Shown here in pieces: positions 15,672 to 22,995 of a stretch of 53,381 nucleotides of DNA. The DNA lies in assembly GCA_003457135.1 (NCBI GenBank), contig DMSQ01000083.1:1-53381 (forward strand), in the 5' to 3' direction. The translations under genes were made by a program, and so were the position numbers. The stretch is from Prolixibacteraceae bacterium. Lineage in GTDB: Bacteria; Bacteroidota; Bacteroidia; Bacteroidales; Prolixibacteraceae. Positions within the stretch are counted from its first letter, which is position 1, and each line of letters begins with the position of its first letter. Under the pieces are notes generated by a model that was not told where the DNA came from, searched no databases, and saw only the letters and a list, made by a program, of their open reading frames with translations.

Positions 15672-17507
15672 TTATTTCGTCCCTATGCAATACAATTGAT
15701 TCATTCCGCGCAAATACACCTTTCTATCCTGAAAAACCGGCGAACAAACCGATTTATCGCCCAGTTCGGGAGTTCCGATCAATTGATACTCTTTGGTAGC
15801 TTTTACAATATGTGTTTTGCCCGACATGTCGGTGATGTAAACTTTTCCGTCGGTATAAACCGGCGAAGAATAAAAAGCATCGCCATATTCCTGATCCCAA
15901 TGTTTCTCTCCGGTTTTGGCATCGAAACAAGCAAAAACACCGTAAGTGGTGGCAATAAACAGTAGTCCGTTTACAGCCAGCGGACTTGAAACTTCAGGCA
16001 AAAATTCATCCGATTCCCAGACAATTTCAGGAGTATCGCCAATTCTAATCCCAACCAATTTGGCATATTCGTTGGCGGCAAAAACCATTCCGTCGGCATA
16101 TCCGGCCGAAGGGCCAACTTCTCCGGAAAGACAGGCAATGTTCCAGAGTTCTTTTCCGGTTTGCGGATCGTAGCCGTTCACATTCGGATTGGTTGTCAGG
16201 ATCACTTCGGTACGGCTACCTGTATTCACCAAAATTGGCGACGACCATGATATTTTTGAACTACGCACAGTTTCCCAAACAGTTGCACCTGTTTGTGTTG
16301 CCAAAGCTATCAGTTTTCCTGATCGGTTGGTATCGTACTGGATAAGCAGTTTATCGTTATAAACGATCAGCGACGAGCCATGCCCGTAATGGTTATCAGG
16401 AACGCCCAGGTTGCGCGCCCATAAACGTTTTCCGCTCATATCGAGCGCAATCACATCGCCGGTAGCAAAAATGGCAAATACAGCATGGCCGTCGGTAGCC
16501 ATCGTTGGAGCGGCTAACCCGGTATCGGCAGTAACTTTGGGCATTGCTGCCGGCGAACCTTGTATGTTATCTGCGGCAGCCTCCCATACCAATTTTCCGG
16601 AGTTTTTATCGTAGCAGTAAACCACACGCGATTGGGCATCGGCGCCAGTCACAAATAACTGGTTTCCCCAGATGATTGGTGAACTGTATCCTGATTTCGG
16701 AACTTTCACTTTCCAGATCACATTTTTGCCATCAGCCCCATTCCAGTCGGTTGGTGTATTTTTCTGGGCAGCAACCCCAATACCTTCCGCACCACGGAAG
16801 AAAGGATAGTTGGCTTTTAACTGAGCCAGAGTCGGGAACCCAACAGGAGTTGAAGGAGTTTCAGTTGCAGTAGTTGCCGGAACATCAGTAGTAACAGGAT
16901 TATCTGCAATTGTGGTATTTCCGGCAGGCGCTGATGAATCGGCAGGTGCAGTTGCCTGTTCCATAAAAACAGGAGTCGCAATTTCAGTGGATTTTTCTTC
17001 CTGAACAACGATGTTTTCATTCACCATGTAATCCTTCAACGAATTGGATGATAAAAATCCGGAAATAAGCGCGAGAACAATTAATCCTGAACCAACATAA
17101 ATCACCCACTTTTGCGCCACCAGTTTATCGAGTTCATTAATTTTTTCAATACTGTCGATTTCGTTTAGCTTCGATTTGGCTGCCAAAATATAACGAACGG
17201 CCAGAATAGAAATAATTACGCTTAAAAACATGAGGTAGCTGCCTGTCCGTAATTGCCACTGACTGGTAAAATATGCTTTCCGGGCCATCAGGTCGAAAGC
17301 GCGGATTTCGGTTTTTAATGCTTCATCGGCGGGACTTTGGCTCAGTCGTTTAACCAGGGCAGGAATAGTTTTGTTATCGATTGGTTTATTCAGATTGGTC
17401 TGAATGAAGTTAGCAATAAGCAAAAAGGCCATCATTACCGCAAATCCGGCAGAGATCCAGGCAATCCGCTGGGCCAGTTTAATTTTATCGTTTTTTGAGA
17501 TGTTCAT
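15672..17507 (-). CDS. membrane-anchored PQQ-like beta-propeller protein
   Basis: Protein of 611 residues with two parts. The first ~160 residues hold three membrane segments (about 15-35, 85-105 and 135-155). A Pro/Ala/Thr-rich linker (about 170-215) then leads to the propeller, which starts with PFFRGAEGIG and runs to the end. Blades carry turns such as DKNSGKLVWEA, DPQTGKELWNI and DAKTGEKHWDQ. The linker suggests that the propeller projects from the membrane into the periplasm. It lies downstream of the NapH-like polyferredoxin gene on the same strand, 129 bp away, and is probably co-transcribed with it. Cofactor binding is not evident. It could be a membrane-tethered sensor, scaffold or electron-chain subunit. 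Confidence 0.86.
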   Translation of the reverse strand: MNISKNDKIKLAQRIAWISAGFAVMMAFLLIANFIQTNLNKPIDNKTIPALVKRLSQSPADEALKTEIRAFDLMARKAYFTSQWQLRTGSYLMFLSVIISILAVRYILAAKSKLNEIDSIEKINELDKLVAQKWVIYVGSGLIVLALISGFLSSNSLKDYMVNENIVVQEEKSTEIATPVFMEQATAPADSSAPAGNTTIADNPVTTDVPATTATETPSTPVGFPTLAQLKANYPFFRGAEGIGVAAQKNTPTDWNGADGKNVIWKVKVPKSGYSSPIIWGNQLFVTGADAQSRVVYCYDKNSGKLVWEAAADNIQGSPAAMPKVTADTGLAAPTMATDGHAVFAIFATGDVIALDMSGKRLWARNLGVPDNHYGHGSSLIVYNDKLLIQYDTNRSGKLIALATQTGATVWETVRSSKISWSSPILVNTGSRTEVILTTNPNVNGYDPQTGKELWNIACLSGEVGPSAGYADGMVFAANEYAKLVGIRIGDTPEIVWESDEFLPEVSSPLAVNGLLFIATTYGVFACFDAKTGEKHWDQEYGDAFYSSPVYTDGKVYITDMSGKTHIVKATKEYQLIGTPELGDKSVCSPVFQDRKVYLRGMNQLYCIGTK

Positions 17508-17602
17508 TCTATTTTGTTGTCGTGGTTGTATTTGTTATCAAGTTATTAAAGTTGTGTGACAATATCGCTGTATTGCTGTCAGATCATTCAACCTATTTTT
17601 TC

Positions 17603-17640
17603 CAGTCTCCATGCTCCTAACTCCATGCTCCATGCTTTAC
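17603..17640. repeat. degenerate tandem words (CTCCATG type)
   Basis: Words related to CTCCATGCTCC recur four times just after the NapH-like gene's stop. It is one of several spacers in the window made of short imperfect word repeats, each with its own word. Confidence 0.45.
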
Positions 17641-18908
17641 TCCTTCTTCACCGGGCAATAATCCATGCAACGGGCACAGCTCAGGCAATTCGTTTTGTTA
17701 GGTTCCCAGTCTTCACGTTTTCTGAAGGTTGACAAACTAATCAGACTGGTACCAATTACCAATCCCATGAAACCGCCCAGCAGCCAACCTCCGATATAGA
17801 ATTGATGACGAATGGCATCGGCTTCAACGATCAGTTGTTCGGTCGTTTTTCCGGAGCTCATAAATGTGCGGACATCAATATTTTTAGGATCATTCTTAAC
17901 TTCAGGATGTTCGATAATTTGCCCGGCCAGATAAACAGTCTGATTAAAACGCGACAATGGCACGTGCATCATCGAACCGGCAAATCCGCCAATACCAATC
18001 CACAAGGGCAGAATCACAAAATAAGTCATCAAACGTTTTACATTGCTGCGGCGTTTTCCGGTTTCGGCAACTGGTTCATCAATAGCTCCAAACGGACACG
18101 AATTGGCGCAAAGTTTACACTGGATACAGGCCGCCGGAGTAATCGTCATGTGGTTGGATGAAAATTTCGACATCCAGCCAAGCAAAACACCATAAGGACA
18201 GAAAAACCGGCAATAGGGCCGGGCAACAAATACCCCTACCAGCAGAAATAATATTCCCAGGATCAACATGTGAAATGGCGCTTCGAAACGGAATAATCCG
18301 ACAAACGGATCGTACCGGCAGATGATGAATTCGGATTTGGTGGCCACATACAAAACTGCCAGTCCGAGGTACAAATACGGAATCAAACCCAGTACCTTTT
18401 GAATCCATTTTGGCAACTCAATTGGCCTTATTGCTACAATATCCTGGATAGCTCCCAACGGACAGGCTCCGGCGCAAAAAGTCCTTCCGAAAAAAAGCGA
18501 AAAAATAAGTGGCAGAAGGAAGAATATCAAGGCTGTAAACGGGATGGCATAAGTCGGATCTATGATTCCAAGTACCACATTCTGGATAGAACCGATGGAA
18601 CAAATGCATCCTTCCCGGTAAAAACCAAAATACAGCAGGGAGAAAACCGAAGTCCAGAAAACACCCTGGCGAGAACGTTTTTTCAGGACGAACCAAGTGA
18701 CAACCGACAAAACAGCCAGCAGGACGAACACATCGAGGTATTCCAGAATTAGAAACCTGGCCGATGGTGCGGTCGTATTCGGTTGCTGGTAACCGGTATC
18801 GAATTCAGGCTTAGGGAACCGCTGTTTGGCATCGGCTGCCATCGTCTGAACTGCACTGAATAGCAGAATCGAAATCAGTAAAAAATAGTATTTAAGATGT
18901 TTCATCAT
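17637..18908 (-). CDS. membrane 4Fe-4S polyferredoxin (NapH/NosR-like)
   Basis: Membrane iron-sulfur protein of 423 residues. It begins with an N-terminal hydrophobic signal-like segment (residues 5-25). Several membrane helices follow, with intervening Cys motifs CICSIGS, FCAGACPLGAIQD and YCRFFCPYGVLLG, the pattern of NapH, NosR and CcoG proteins. Around residue 250 is a ferredoxin motif CIQCKLCANSCPFGAI. The C terminus ends with CLSCARCMDYCP. Such proteins pass electrons between the quinone pool or cytoplasmic donors and periplasmic redox proteins. Its start overlaps the end of the ORF6N gene by 17 bp. The Tat ferredoxin genes lie just beyond that, so a relay across the membrane is plausible. 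Confidence 0.9.
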   Translation of the reverse strand: MMKHLKYYFLLISILLFSAVQTMAADAKQRFPKPEFDTGYQQPNTTAPSARFLILEYLDVFVLLAVLSVVTWFVLKKRSRQGVFWTSVFSLLYFGFYREGCICSIGSIQNVVLGIIDPTYAIPFTALIFFLLPLIFSLFFGRTFCAGACPLGAIQDIVAIRPIELPKWIQKVLGLIPYLYLGLAVLYVATKSEFIICRYDPFVGLFRFEAPFHMLILGILFLLVGVFVARPYCRFFCPYGVLLGWMSKFSSNHMTITPAACIQCKLCANSCPFGAIDEPVAETGKRRSNVKRLMTYFVILPLWIGIGGFAGSMMHVPLSRFNQTVYLAGQIIEHPEVKNDPKNIDVRTFMSSGKTTEQLIVEADAIRHQFYIGGWLLGGFMGLVIGTSLISLSTFRKREDWEPNKTNCLSCARCMDYCPVKKE

Positions 18909-19413
18909 TTTTAAAGCCTATTCGTTTTCGCTGTTTTTGGTCTGATTCCTGAATATCTTTCTGGAGCAGGAAGTTAATGGCATCGTACACATCTTTAAAT
19001 TGTTTGTCGTACTTATTCTCAAGCTCATGCAGTTTTTCAGTCAAGTCTTTATGAGTTAAAGCATATTGCCTCATAAAGACAAAAGCCCGCATAATGGCAA
19101 TATTGACTTGCAAAGCTTTTTTACTTTTTAATATACTCGAAAGCATGGAAACACCCTGCTCTGTAAAAGCGAATGGGGTTGCCGGACTGAATTTTATTCC
19201 ATTTGGGAGGTTATCACAAATTGTGATAAGCTCCTGCCATTCGATTTTTGTAAGTTGAAACATGAAGTCGTTCGGGAAACGATCAAGATTTCGCTTTACT
19301 GCTTGTTTTAAGACCCTATTCTCAACTTCATACATTGATGAAAGATCAAAATCCAGCATGACCTTTTGCCCCCGGATTTCATAAATTTTTGTTTGAATTC
19401 TTTCAAGTTGCAT
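18892..19413 (-). CDS. ORF6N domain protein (phage-type DNA-binding)
   Basis: Protein of 173 residues. The N-terminal ~85 residues are the ORF6N domain (PF10543): IYEIRGQKVMLDFDLSSMYEV, then FMFQLTKIEW, AFTEQGVSMLSSIL and the VNIAIMRAFVFMR helix. The C terminus is a coiled coil of charged residues (about 120-165). ORF6N proteins are relatives of phage antirepressors and are common as orphan genes in Bacteroidota. It sits between the Tat ferredoxin gene (6-bp gap) and the NapH-like gene (17-bp overlap), so it is inside the redox transcript without an obvious redox role. It could be a passenger or a regulator of this operon. Confidence 0.88.
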   Translation of the reverse strand: MQLERIQTKIYEIRGQKVMLDFDLSSMYEVENRVLKQAVKRNLDRFPNDFMFQLTKIEWQELITICDNLPNGIKFSPATPFAFTEQGVSMLSSILKSKKALQVNIAIMRAFVFMRQYALTHKDLTEKLHELENKYDKQFKDVYDAINFLLQKDIQESDQKQRKRIGFKNDETS

Positions 19414-19419
19414 GGCTAA

Positions 19420-20025
19420 CTATCCTTTCTTCAATTGATCCTTGCTAGTTCCTCCTTTGGTGAATCCACCCTTTATCAGATAAGGGTTATCAACCGGAAC
19501 ACGCTGAAAAGCATCCGCCGGACAAACGCGTGCAATGGCACAATCGTTGCAGTTTTCACACCGGTCGTGACGAACCTGTAAATGCAGTGACCCATTACCA
19601 AAGGATGTACAACCAGCCACACATTTAGCGCAACCAATACACAAATTCTCTTCAATTACATATTCGAAATATGGTTCTTCAATATATTTTCGCTTGATAG
19701 CAGCAGTAGGGCAAAGCTGGTTTTCGGCTGCTGTACTGCGAGCGTTGGAATCGGGTTTCAAGTAGCCGCCACACAAATCGCAGTAGCCGCACAAATCGTA
19801 GGCATGAACACATTTCACCGCCGATGGAGTCATCACACATTCGGTGGCACAACGGCCACATTGGACACATTTAAACGGATCGAGCTGCCAAACCAACTCC
19901 TTTGAAGTCGATTTCAGGAGCGAAAAACCAGCTACTCCGCCGAGCGAAACAGCCAGCGCCATTTGCATTCCTCCCCGAATAAACCGGCGACGCTCTATGC
20001 TTTTAGGTTCTTTTTTATCGCTCAT
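19420..20025 (-). CDS. Tat-exported multi-cluster 4Fe-4S ferredoxin
   Basis: Ferredoxin-type protein of 201 residues. The N terminus has a twin-arginine signal (RRRFIRGG at about 12-19, then a hydrophobic stretch to ~36), so it should be exported folded with its clusters. Cys motifs follow in order: CVQCGRCATEC, CGYCDLC with a later CP, CIGCAKCVAGC and CENCNDC with VCP. That is enough for about four 4Fe-4S clusters, as in NapG/DmsB-type subunits. Its start overlaps the 68-residue Tat protein gene by 4 bp (ATGA). Likely partner: the NapH-like membrane protein two genes downstream, by analogy with NapG-NapH. Confidence 0.92.
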   Translation of the reverse strand: MSDKKEPKSIERRRFIRGGMQMALAVSLGGVAGFSLLKSTSKELVWQLDPFKCVQCGRCATECVMTPSAVKCVHAYDLCGYCDLCGGYLKPDSNARSTAAENQLCPTAAIKRKYIEEPYFEYVIEENLCIGCAKCVAGCTSFGNGSLHLQVRHDRCENCNDCAIARVCPADAFQRVPVDNPYLIKGGFTKGGTSKDQLKKG

Positions 20026-20228
20026 TTTTTTCTGAAATTTTTGGCCTGATCAAGGGAACAGGTCGTCAGTTTCTGACATTCTCTGCAAAACTGGTTGTCG
20101 GCACAACCTTCAAGCTGTACCCGGTTTTCGGCAAGCAAATAAGCCGAACCACCTAACATTGCTGATAGAAAAGCAAGCTGGGCTGCTTTTCTAAAAAAGT
20201 CTCTGCGGTTGTTTTTTTGATCATCCAT
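20022..20228 (-). CDS. small Tat-exported four-cysteine protein
   Basis: Protein of 68 residues from the ATG at 20228. A longer in-frame ATG at 20258 begins directly after repeat B and adds ten residues that would weaken the signal peptide. It has an NRRDFFRKAAQ twin-arginine motif followed by a hydrophobic stretch (to ~33). The mature part of about 30 residues has four Cys (42, 48, 51, 57; spacing C-x5-C-x2-C-x5-C). The Tat route and the cluster of Cys suggest a small iron-sulfur protein folded before export. It overlaps the ferredoxin gene by 4 bp, so the two are translationally coupled. I do not know a characterised homologue. Confidence 0.75.
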   Translation of the reverse strand: MDDQKNNRRDFFRKAAQLAFLSAMLGGSAYLLAENRVQLEGCADNQFCRECQKLTTCSLDQAKNFRKK

Positions 20229-20259
20229 TTTATTCTTTATTTTCAGAGTTTGCTCCATT

Positions 20260-20306
20260 CCGTCCGAAATATGTCAATCACTTTTTTCGATTTTTGACGC
20301 GGACGG
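20260..20306 (-). repeat. 47-bp inverted-end repeat, copy B
   Basis: It begins CCGTCCGA and ends CGCGGACGG; the inner bases differ from the other copies. It lies 31 bp upstream of the preferred start of the small Tat protein. On the minus strand it reads CCGTCCGCG first and CGGACGG last, so the arms can pair over 7 bp. Confidence 0.75.
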
Positions 20307-20326
20307 CATCTTATTTTCCCTTTTTA

Positions 20327-20387
20327 CCCAGGGCGACACTCCTTCGTCGTTTGCCCCGGGCTATTAGTATTTAACCCTTTCAGGGTT
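20327..20387. repeat. hairpins upstream of repeat B
   Basis: A long imperfect hairpin spans 20327-20360 (CCCAGGGCGACAC pairing with the GTCGTTTGCCCCGGG side). A short one, AACCC-TTTCA-GGGTT, lies at 20373-20387. The long hairpin begins 20 bp from repeat B, as the palindrome does at repeat A. It also lies after the stop of the NHL gene and could terminate that transcript. Confidence 0.55.
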
Positions 20388-20423
20388 ATGAAACAGTTAC
20401 ATCCAACAGTTTTCCATTATTTA

Positions 20424-21389
20424 TTATTCTTTCTTCCTTTCAAAAATCCGAATCTGCTGACGTTCAAAATCGAGGGCAATTACCCGGTGTTGTTTGTCAA
20501 CTGTAATATCTGGAGCCAATGAACCCTCAAATGCAGCGGGTGGTGCAACAATCCCGATAAATTGCCCGTGCTGATCGTATATTTTTATACGGGGCATTCC
20601 CTTTTCGCTTGTGATGAATGAATTATCGTCTAATATTGCGATATGCGCCGGATTACAACAGCCGCTAAAGCCTTCAATCTTGAAACTGGTTACCCCCCAT
20701 GAGGTGCGCAAAGAGCCATCCGCATTGTAATTTTCGAAGGTATGCCGTCCGGTGTTTGCAGCCCATAAAAATCCGCCATCATCAATGGCCACATCAAAAT
20801 ACGGGCTTGGGATTATGAATCCGGGGATTTCCTTCTGTTCGTTTTTCTCTCCTATTCTCCGGATAATTTGTCCGTTAGTATTGCAGTGATAAACGATCCT
20901 GTTTCCGGCATCGGCCACAAATACGTTTTCGCCGGAAACTGCCAGCGATGTGAATAATGCCCGGTCTCCAAAAGAATTCCAGCGTTTGACCAGGGTTCCA
21001 TTTATGTCGTACATGACTACATAGTGACTCATCCCAATCCATATCTGACGGTTTTCGTCAATGGTGATACAGGTTGCTGTATCAATCAGTTGTTTTCCGA
21101 AAATCTGTTTTCCTGAATAATCGAATTTTAGCAAGTGGTTGGCGCTGGCTACAATTATCATCGAATCGGATACTGTAATCCCTGCCCAGTCGTGAATTTT
21201 TAGAGGAAAATGAAATGTTTCGGCATACAAAATTTGTGTAGAATCAACTTTCCGGAATTCATCCATATTGTATTCAAATGGATTTTCGATATTTTTTCCG
21301 GCCTTTTTCCCTATGAAATCTTTACCAATAACAATGACGATGGCCACAGCCAAAACGATCAGTACGATATTTACCAATTTTCTGTTCAT
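20424..21389 (-). CDS. NHL-type six-bladed propeller protein, membrane-anchored
   Basis: Protein of 321 residues from the ATG at 21389; a start at 21407 would overlap the previous gene by 14 bp. A single N-terminal membrane segment (residues about 4-22) is followed by repeats of NHL/6-bladed type. Examples are VVASANHLLKFDYSGKQIFGKQ, VFVADAGNRIVYHCNTNGQIIRRIG and LWAANTGRHTFENYNADGSL. A conspicuous FSGCCNPAHIAIL segment carries a vicinal Cys pair near residue 240, unusual in NHL proteins. Predicted periplasmic, anchored to the inner membrane. It follows the 480-residue PQQ-like gene after 4 bp, so the two are coupled. Its ligand is unknown. Confidence 0.82.
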   Translation of the reverse strand: MNRKLVNIVLIVLAVAIVIVIGKDFIGKKAGKNIENPFEYNMDEFRKVDSTQILYAETFHFPLKIHDWAGITVSDSMIIVASANHLLKFDYSGKQIFGKQLIDTATCITIDENRQIWIGMSHYVVMYDINGTLVKRWNSFGDRALFTSLAVSGENVFVADAGNRIVYHCNTNGQIIRRIGEKNEQKEIPGFIIPSPYFDVAIDDGGFLWAANTGRHTFENYNADGSLRTSWGVTSFKIEGFSGCCNPAHIAILDDNSFITSEKGMPRIKIYDQHGQFIGIVAPPAAFEGSLAPDITVDKQHRVIALDFERQQIRIFERKKE

Positions 21390-21393
21390 AGTT

Positions 21394-22836
21394 TTATTGG
21401 CTAACATTTACACAATACAAATTTTTCGAATCACGCAACAGCAAATATCCATCGGCCAAAGCCATTGGCCCCCAGGCATCGTGCCCGTCGAACAATTTTT
21501 TTTGAGCCATCTGGACATAATTTTTACTGTCAGGTTTAATCATCGTCAGCGTCCCGTCGTCGCTCAGCAGAAACATTTTTTGATCGGCAATCAGGTAAGG
21601 TCCAAGGCCAAAACGACCTTCCTTTCCTGAAGTCCAGATCACTTTGGTAACATCGGCCGGATTGACGCAAATCAGTTGATTGCGCAGCGGGCCGGCATCT
21701 TTGGGTTGAATTCCGAACATCATTCCATCCCAAATGACGGGAGTTTGCTGTTCGCAGGCCATTCCATCTTTCGGAAGGTATTGTTGTAAAATTTCCACTT
21801 TATATTCTGCTCCTGAAGGAATTACTTTAATCATCATACTACCGGCGCCATATCCGGCAGTTAAAAACACCTTTCCATCAGGAAAACAAACCGGGGCCGG
21901 GGCAACTACCGAATGGTTCCATGCAGTTGATTGCCAGAGAATTTTACCTTCATCGGCGCCTTCGGCCGAAATGCCGACAACTCCTCCAACAGCGCTATAA
22001 ACGTACATTTTCTTTCCTTTGAATGTCCAGGGCATGATGGATGAATGCGACATTTTCAGGTTGGCCGGATTGGGTGTTTCCCACAAAACCTTGCCCGTAG
22101 CACAATCAACAGCTATCAGGAGGGATTTTCCTCCAGGAGCCAGAATGGCTTTGTTATGGTCTATCATGGGGCACTGACCGGTAAACCAAAGCGGTACTTC
22201 AGTCTGGTATTGCTGTACCAGATCAAGTCCCCACAGGAAATCGCCGGTTTCACGTTTGACACACATCACATGGCAGCGGGGCCCAACGGTCAACACATAG
22301 TCAGCCGTTACTGCAGGTACTGTGCGCGACATCCCGTGGTTTCGTTTCAAGCTGACTTTATATGAACGTCGCCAAAGTTCCTTGCCATCTTCGAGCGAAA
22401 AGCAACGAAGGGCATCTTCACGTTTGGCCTCATCATAATCCATCAGGTAAACTTTTCCTTCATATATTGCAGGGCCGGCATGGCCTTCGCCCAATTCGAC
22501 CGACCATTTGATTTCAGGATCGTTGCCCGACCAACTGTTTGTAAGCGGAAGTGAGTTTTTTACAATATTGTCGTAATCGGCGCCGCGAAAACGCGTCCAG
22601 GTTCCTTTGTAAACTGAAGTCGCAGTTCCGAATAACTGGAAGTTCTCACCAATCACTACCGGTGGCCCAAGCCTTGCCGTGTCAGATCCCCGGTTGTCTT
22701 CTCCTGGTTTGCTTTCAGCAAACTGGCTGGTTGGGTCTTTCATCAGCCACCAGAAAAAAAGGATCAGCATAACTGCTCCAATGCCCCACAAAATATATTT
22801 GAATTTCTTTTCCAAGATTTTTGTTTTCCTTTTCAA
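21394..22836 (-). CDS. membrane-anchored PQQ-like beta-propeller protein
   Basis: Protein of 480 residues. A membrane helix lies at residues 13-32 and a Ser/Glu/Asp-rich linker runs to ~75. The propeller then begins with RFRGADYDNI and carries blade turns such as SLEDGKELWRR, KRETGDFLWGL and DCATGKVLWET. The start is a TTG at 22836, because an in-frame TAA sits directly before it and the first internal ATG lies inside the membrane helix. Repeat C lies 25 bp upstream. The NHL gene follows at once, then the Tat proteins, so it probably heads the extracytoplasmic redox transcript. PQQ ligands are not evident. Confidence 0.84.
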   Translation of the reverse strand: MKRKTKILEKKFKYILWGIGAVMLILFFWWLMKDPTSQFAESKPGEDNRGSDTARLGPPVVIGENFQLFGTATSVYKGTWTRFRGADYDNIVKNSLPLTNSWSGNDPEIKWSVELGEGHAGPAIYEGKVYLMDYDEAKREDALRCFSLEDGKELWRRSYKVSLKRNHGMSRTVPAVTADYVLTVGPRCHVMCVKRETGDFLWGLDLVQQYQTEVPLWFTGQCPMIDHNKAILAPGGKSLLIAVDCATGKVLWETPNPANLKMSHSSIMPWTFKGKKMYVYSAVGGVVGISAEGADEGKILWQSTAWNHSVVAPAPVCFPDGKVFLTAGYGAGSMMIKVIPSGAEYKVEILQQYLPKDGMACEQQTPVIWDGMMFGIQPKDAGPLRNQLICVNPADVTKVIWTSGKEGRFGLGPYLIADQKMFLLSDDGTLTMIKPDSKNYVQMAQKKLFDGHDAWGPMALADGYLLLRDSKNLYCVNVSQ

Positions 22837-22861
22837 TTACTTTATAAAAGTTCTATCTGTT

Positions 22862-22908
22862 CCGTCCGAGTCAAGTATTTCTGTTTTTTATCTAAATTCC
22901 GCGGACGG
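22862..22908 (-). repeat. 47-bp inverted-end repeat, copy C
   Basis: It begins CCGTCCGA and ends CCGCGGACGG, with 29 unrelated bases between. The arms pair over 7 bp. It is 25 bp upstream of the TTG start of the 480-residue propeller gene. Confidence 0.75.
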
Positions 22909-22930
22909 TTTTTGTTATTATATCCAATAT

Positions 22931-22950
22931 CCGTTCACTAAAGTGAACGG
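22931..22950. repeat. 20-bp palindrome CCGTTCACTAAAGTGAACGG
   Basis: It is a perfect hairpin 22 bp from repeat C. It has the same outer CCGT/ACGG and central CTAAAG as the palindrome at 15138-15157, with compensatory inner changes (GTTCAC versus GTCAGC), and the same type of flank after it. Confidence 0.7.
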
Positions 22951-22995
22951 CAAATGATATCGCTACAATCAACTTTAGGCACTCCGAACTTTAGT

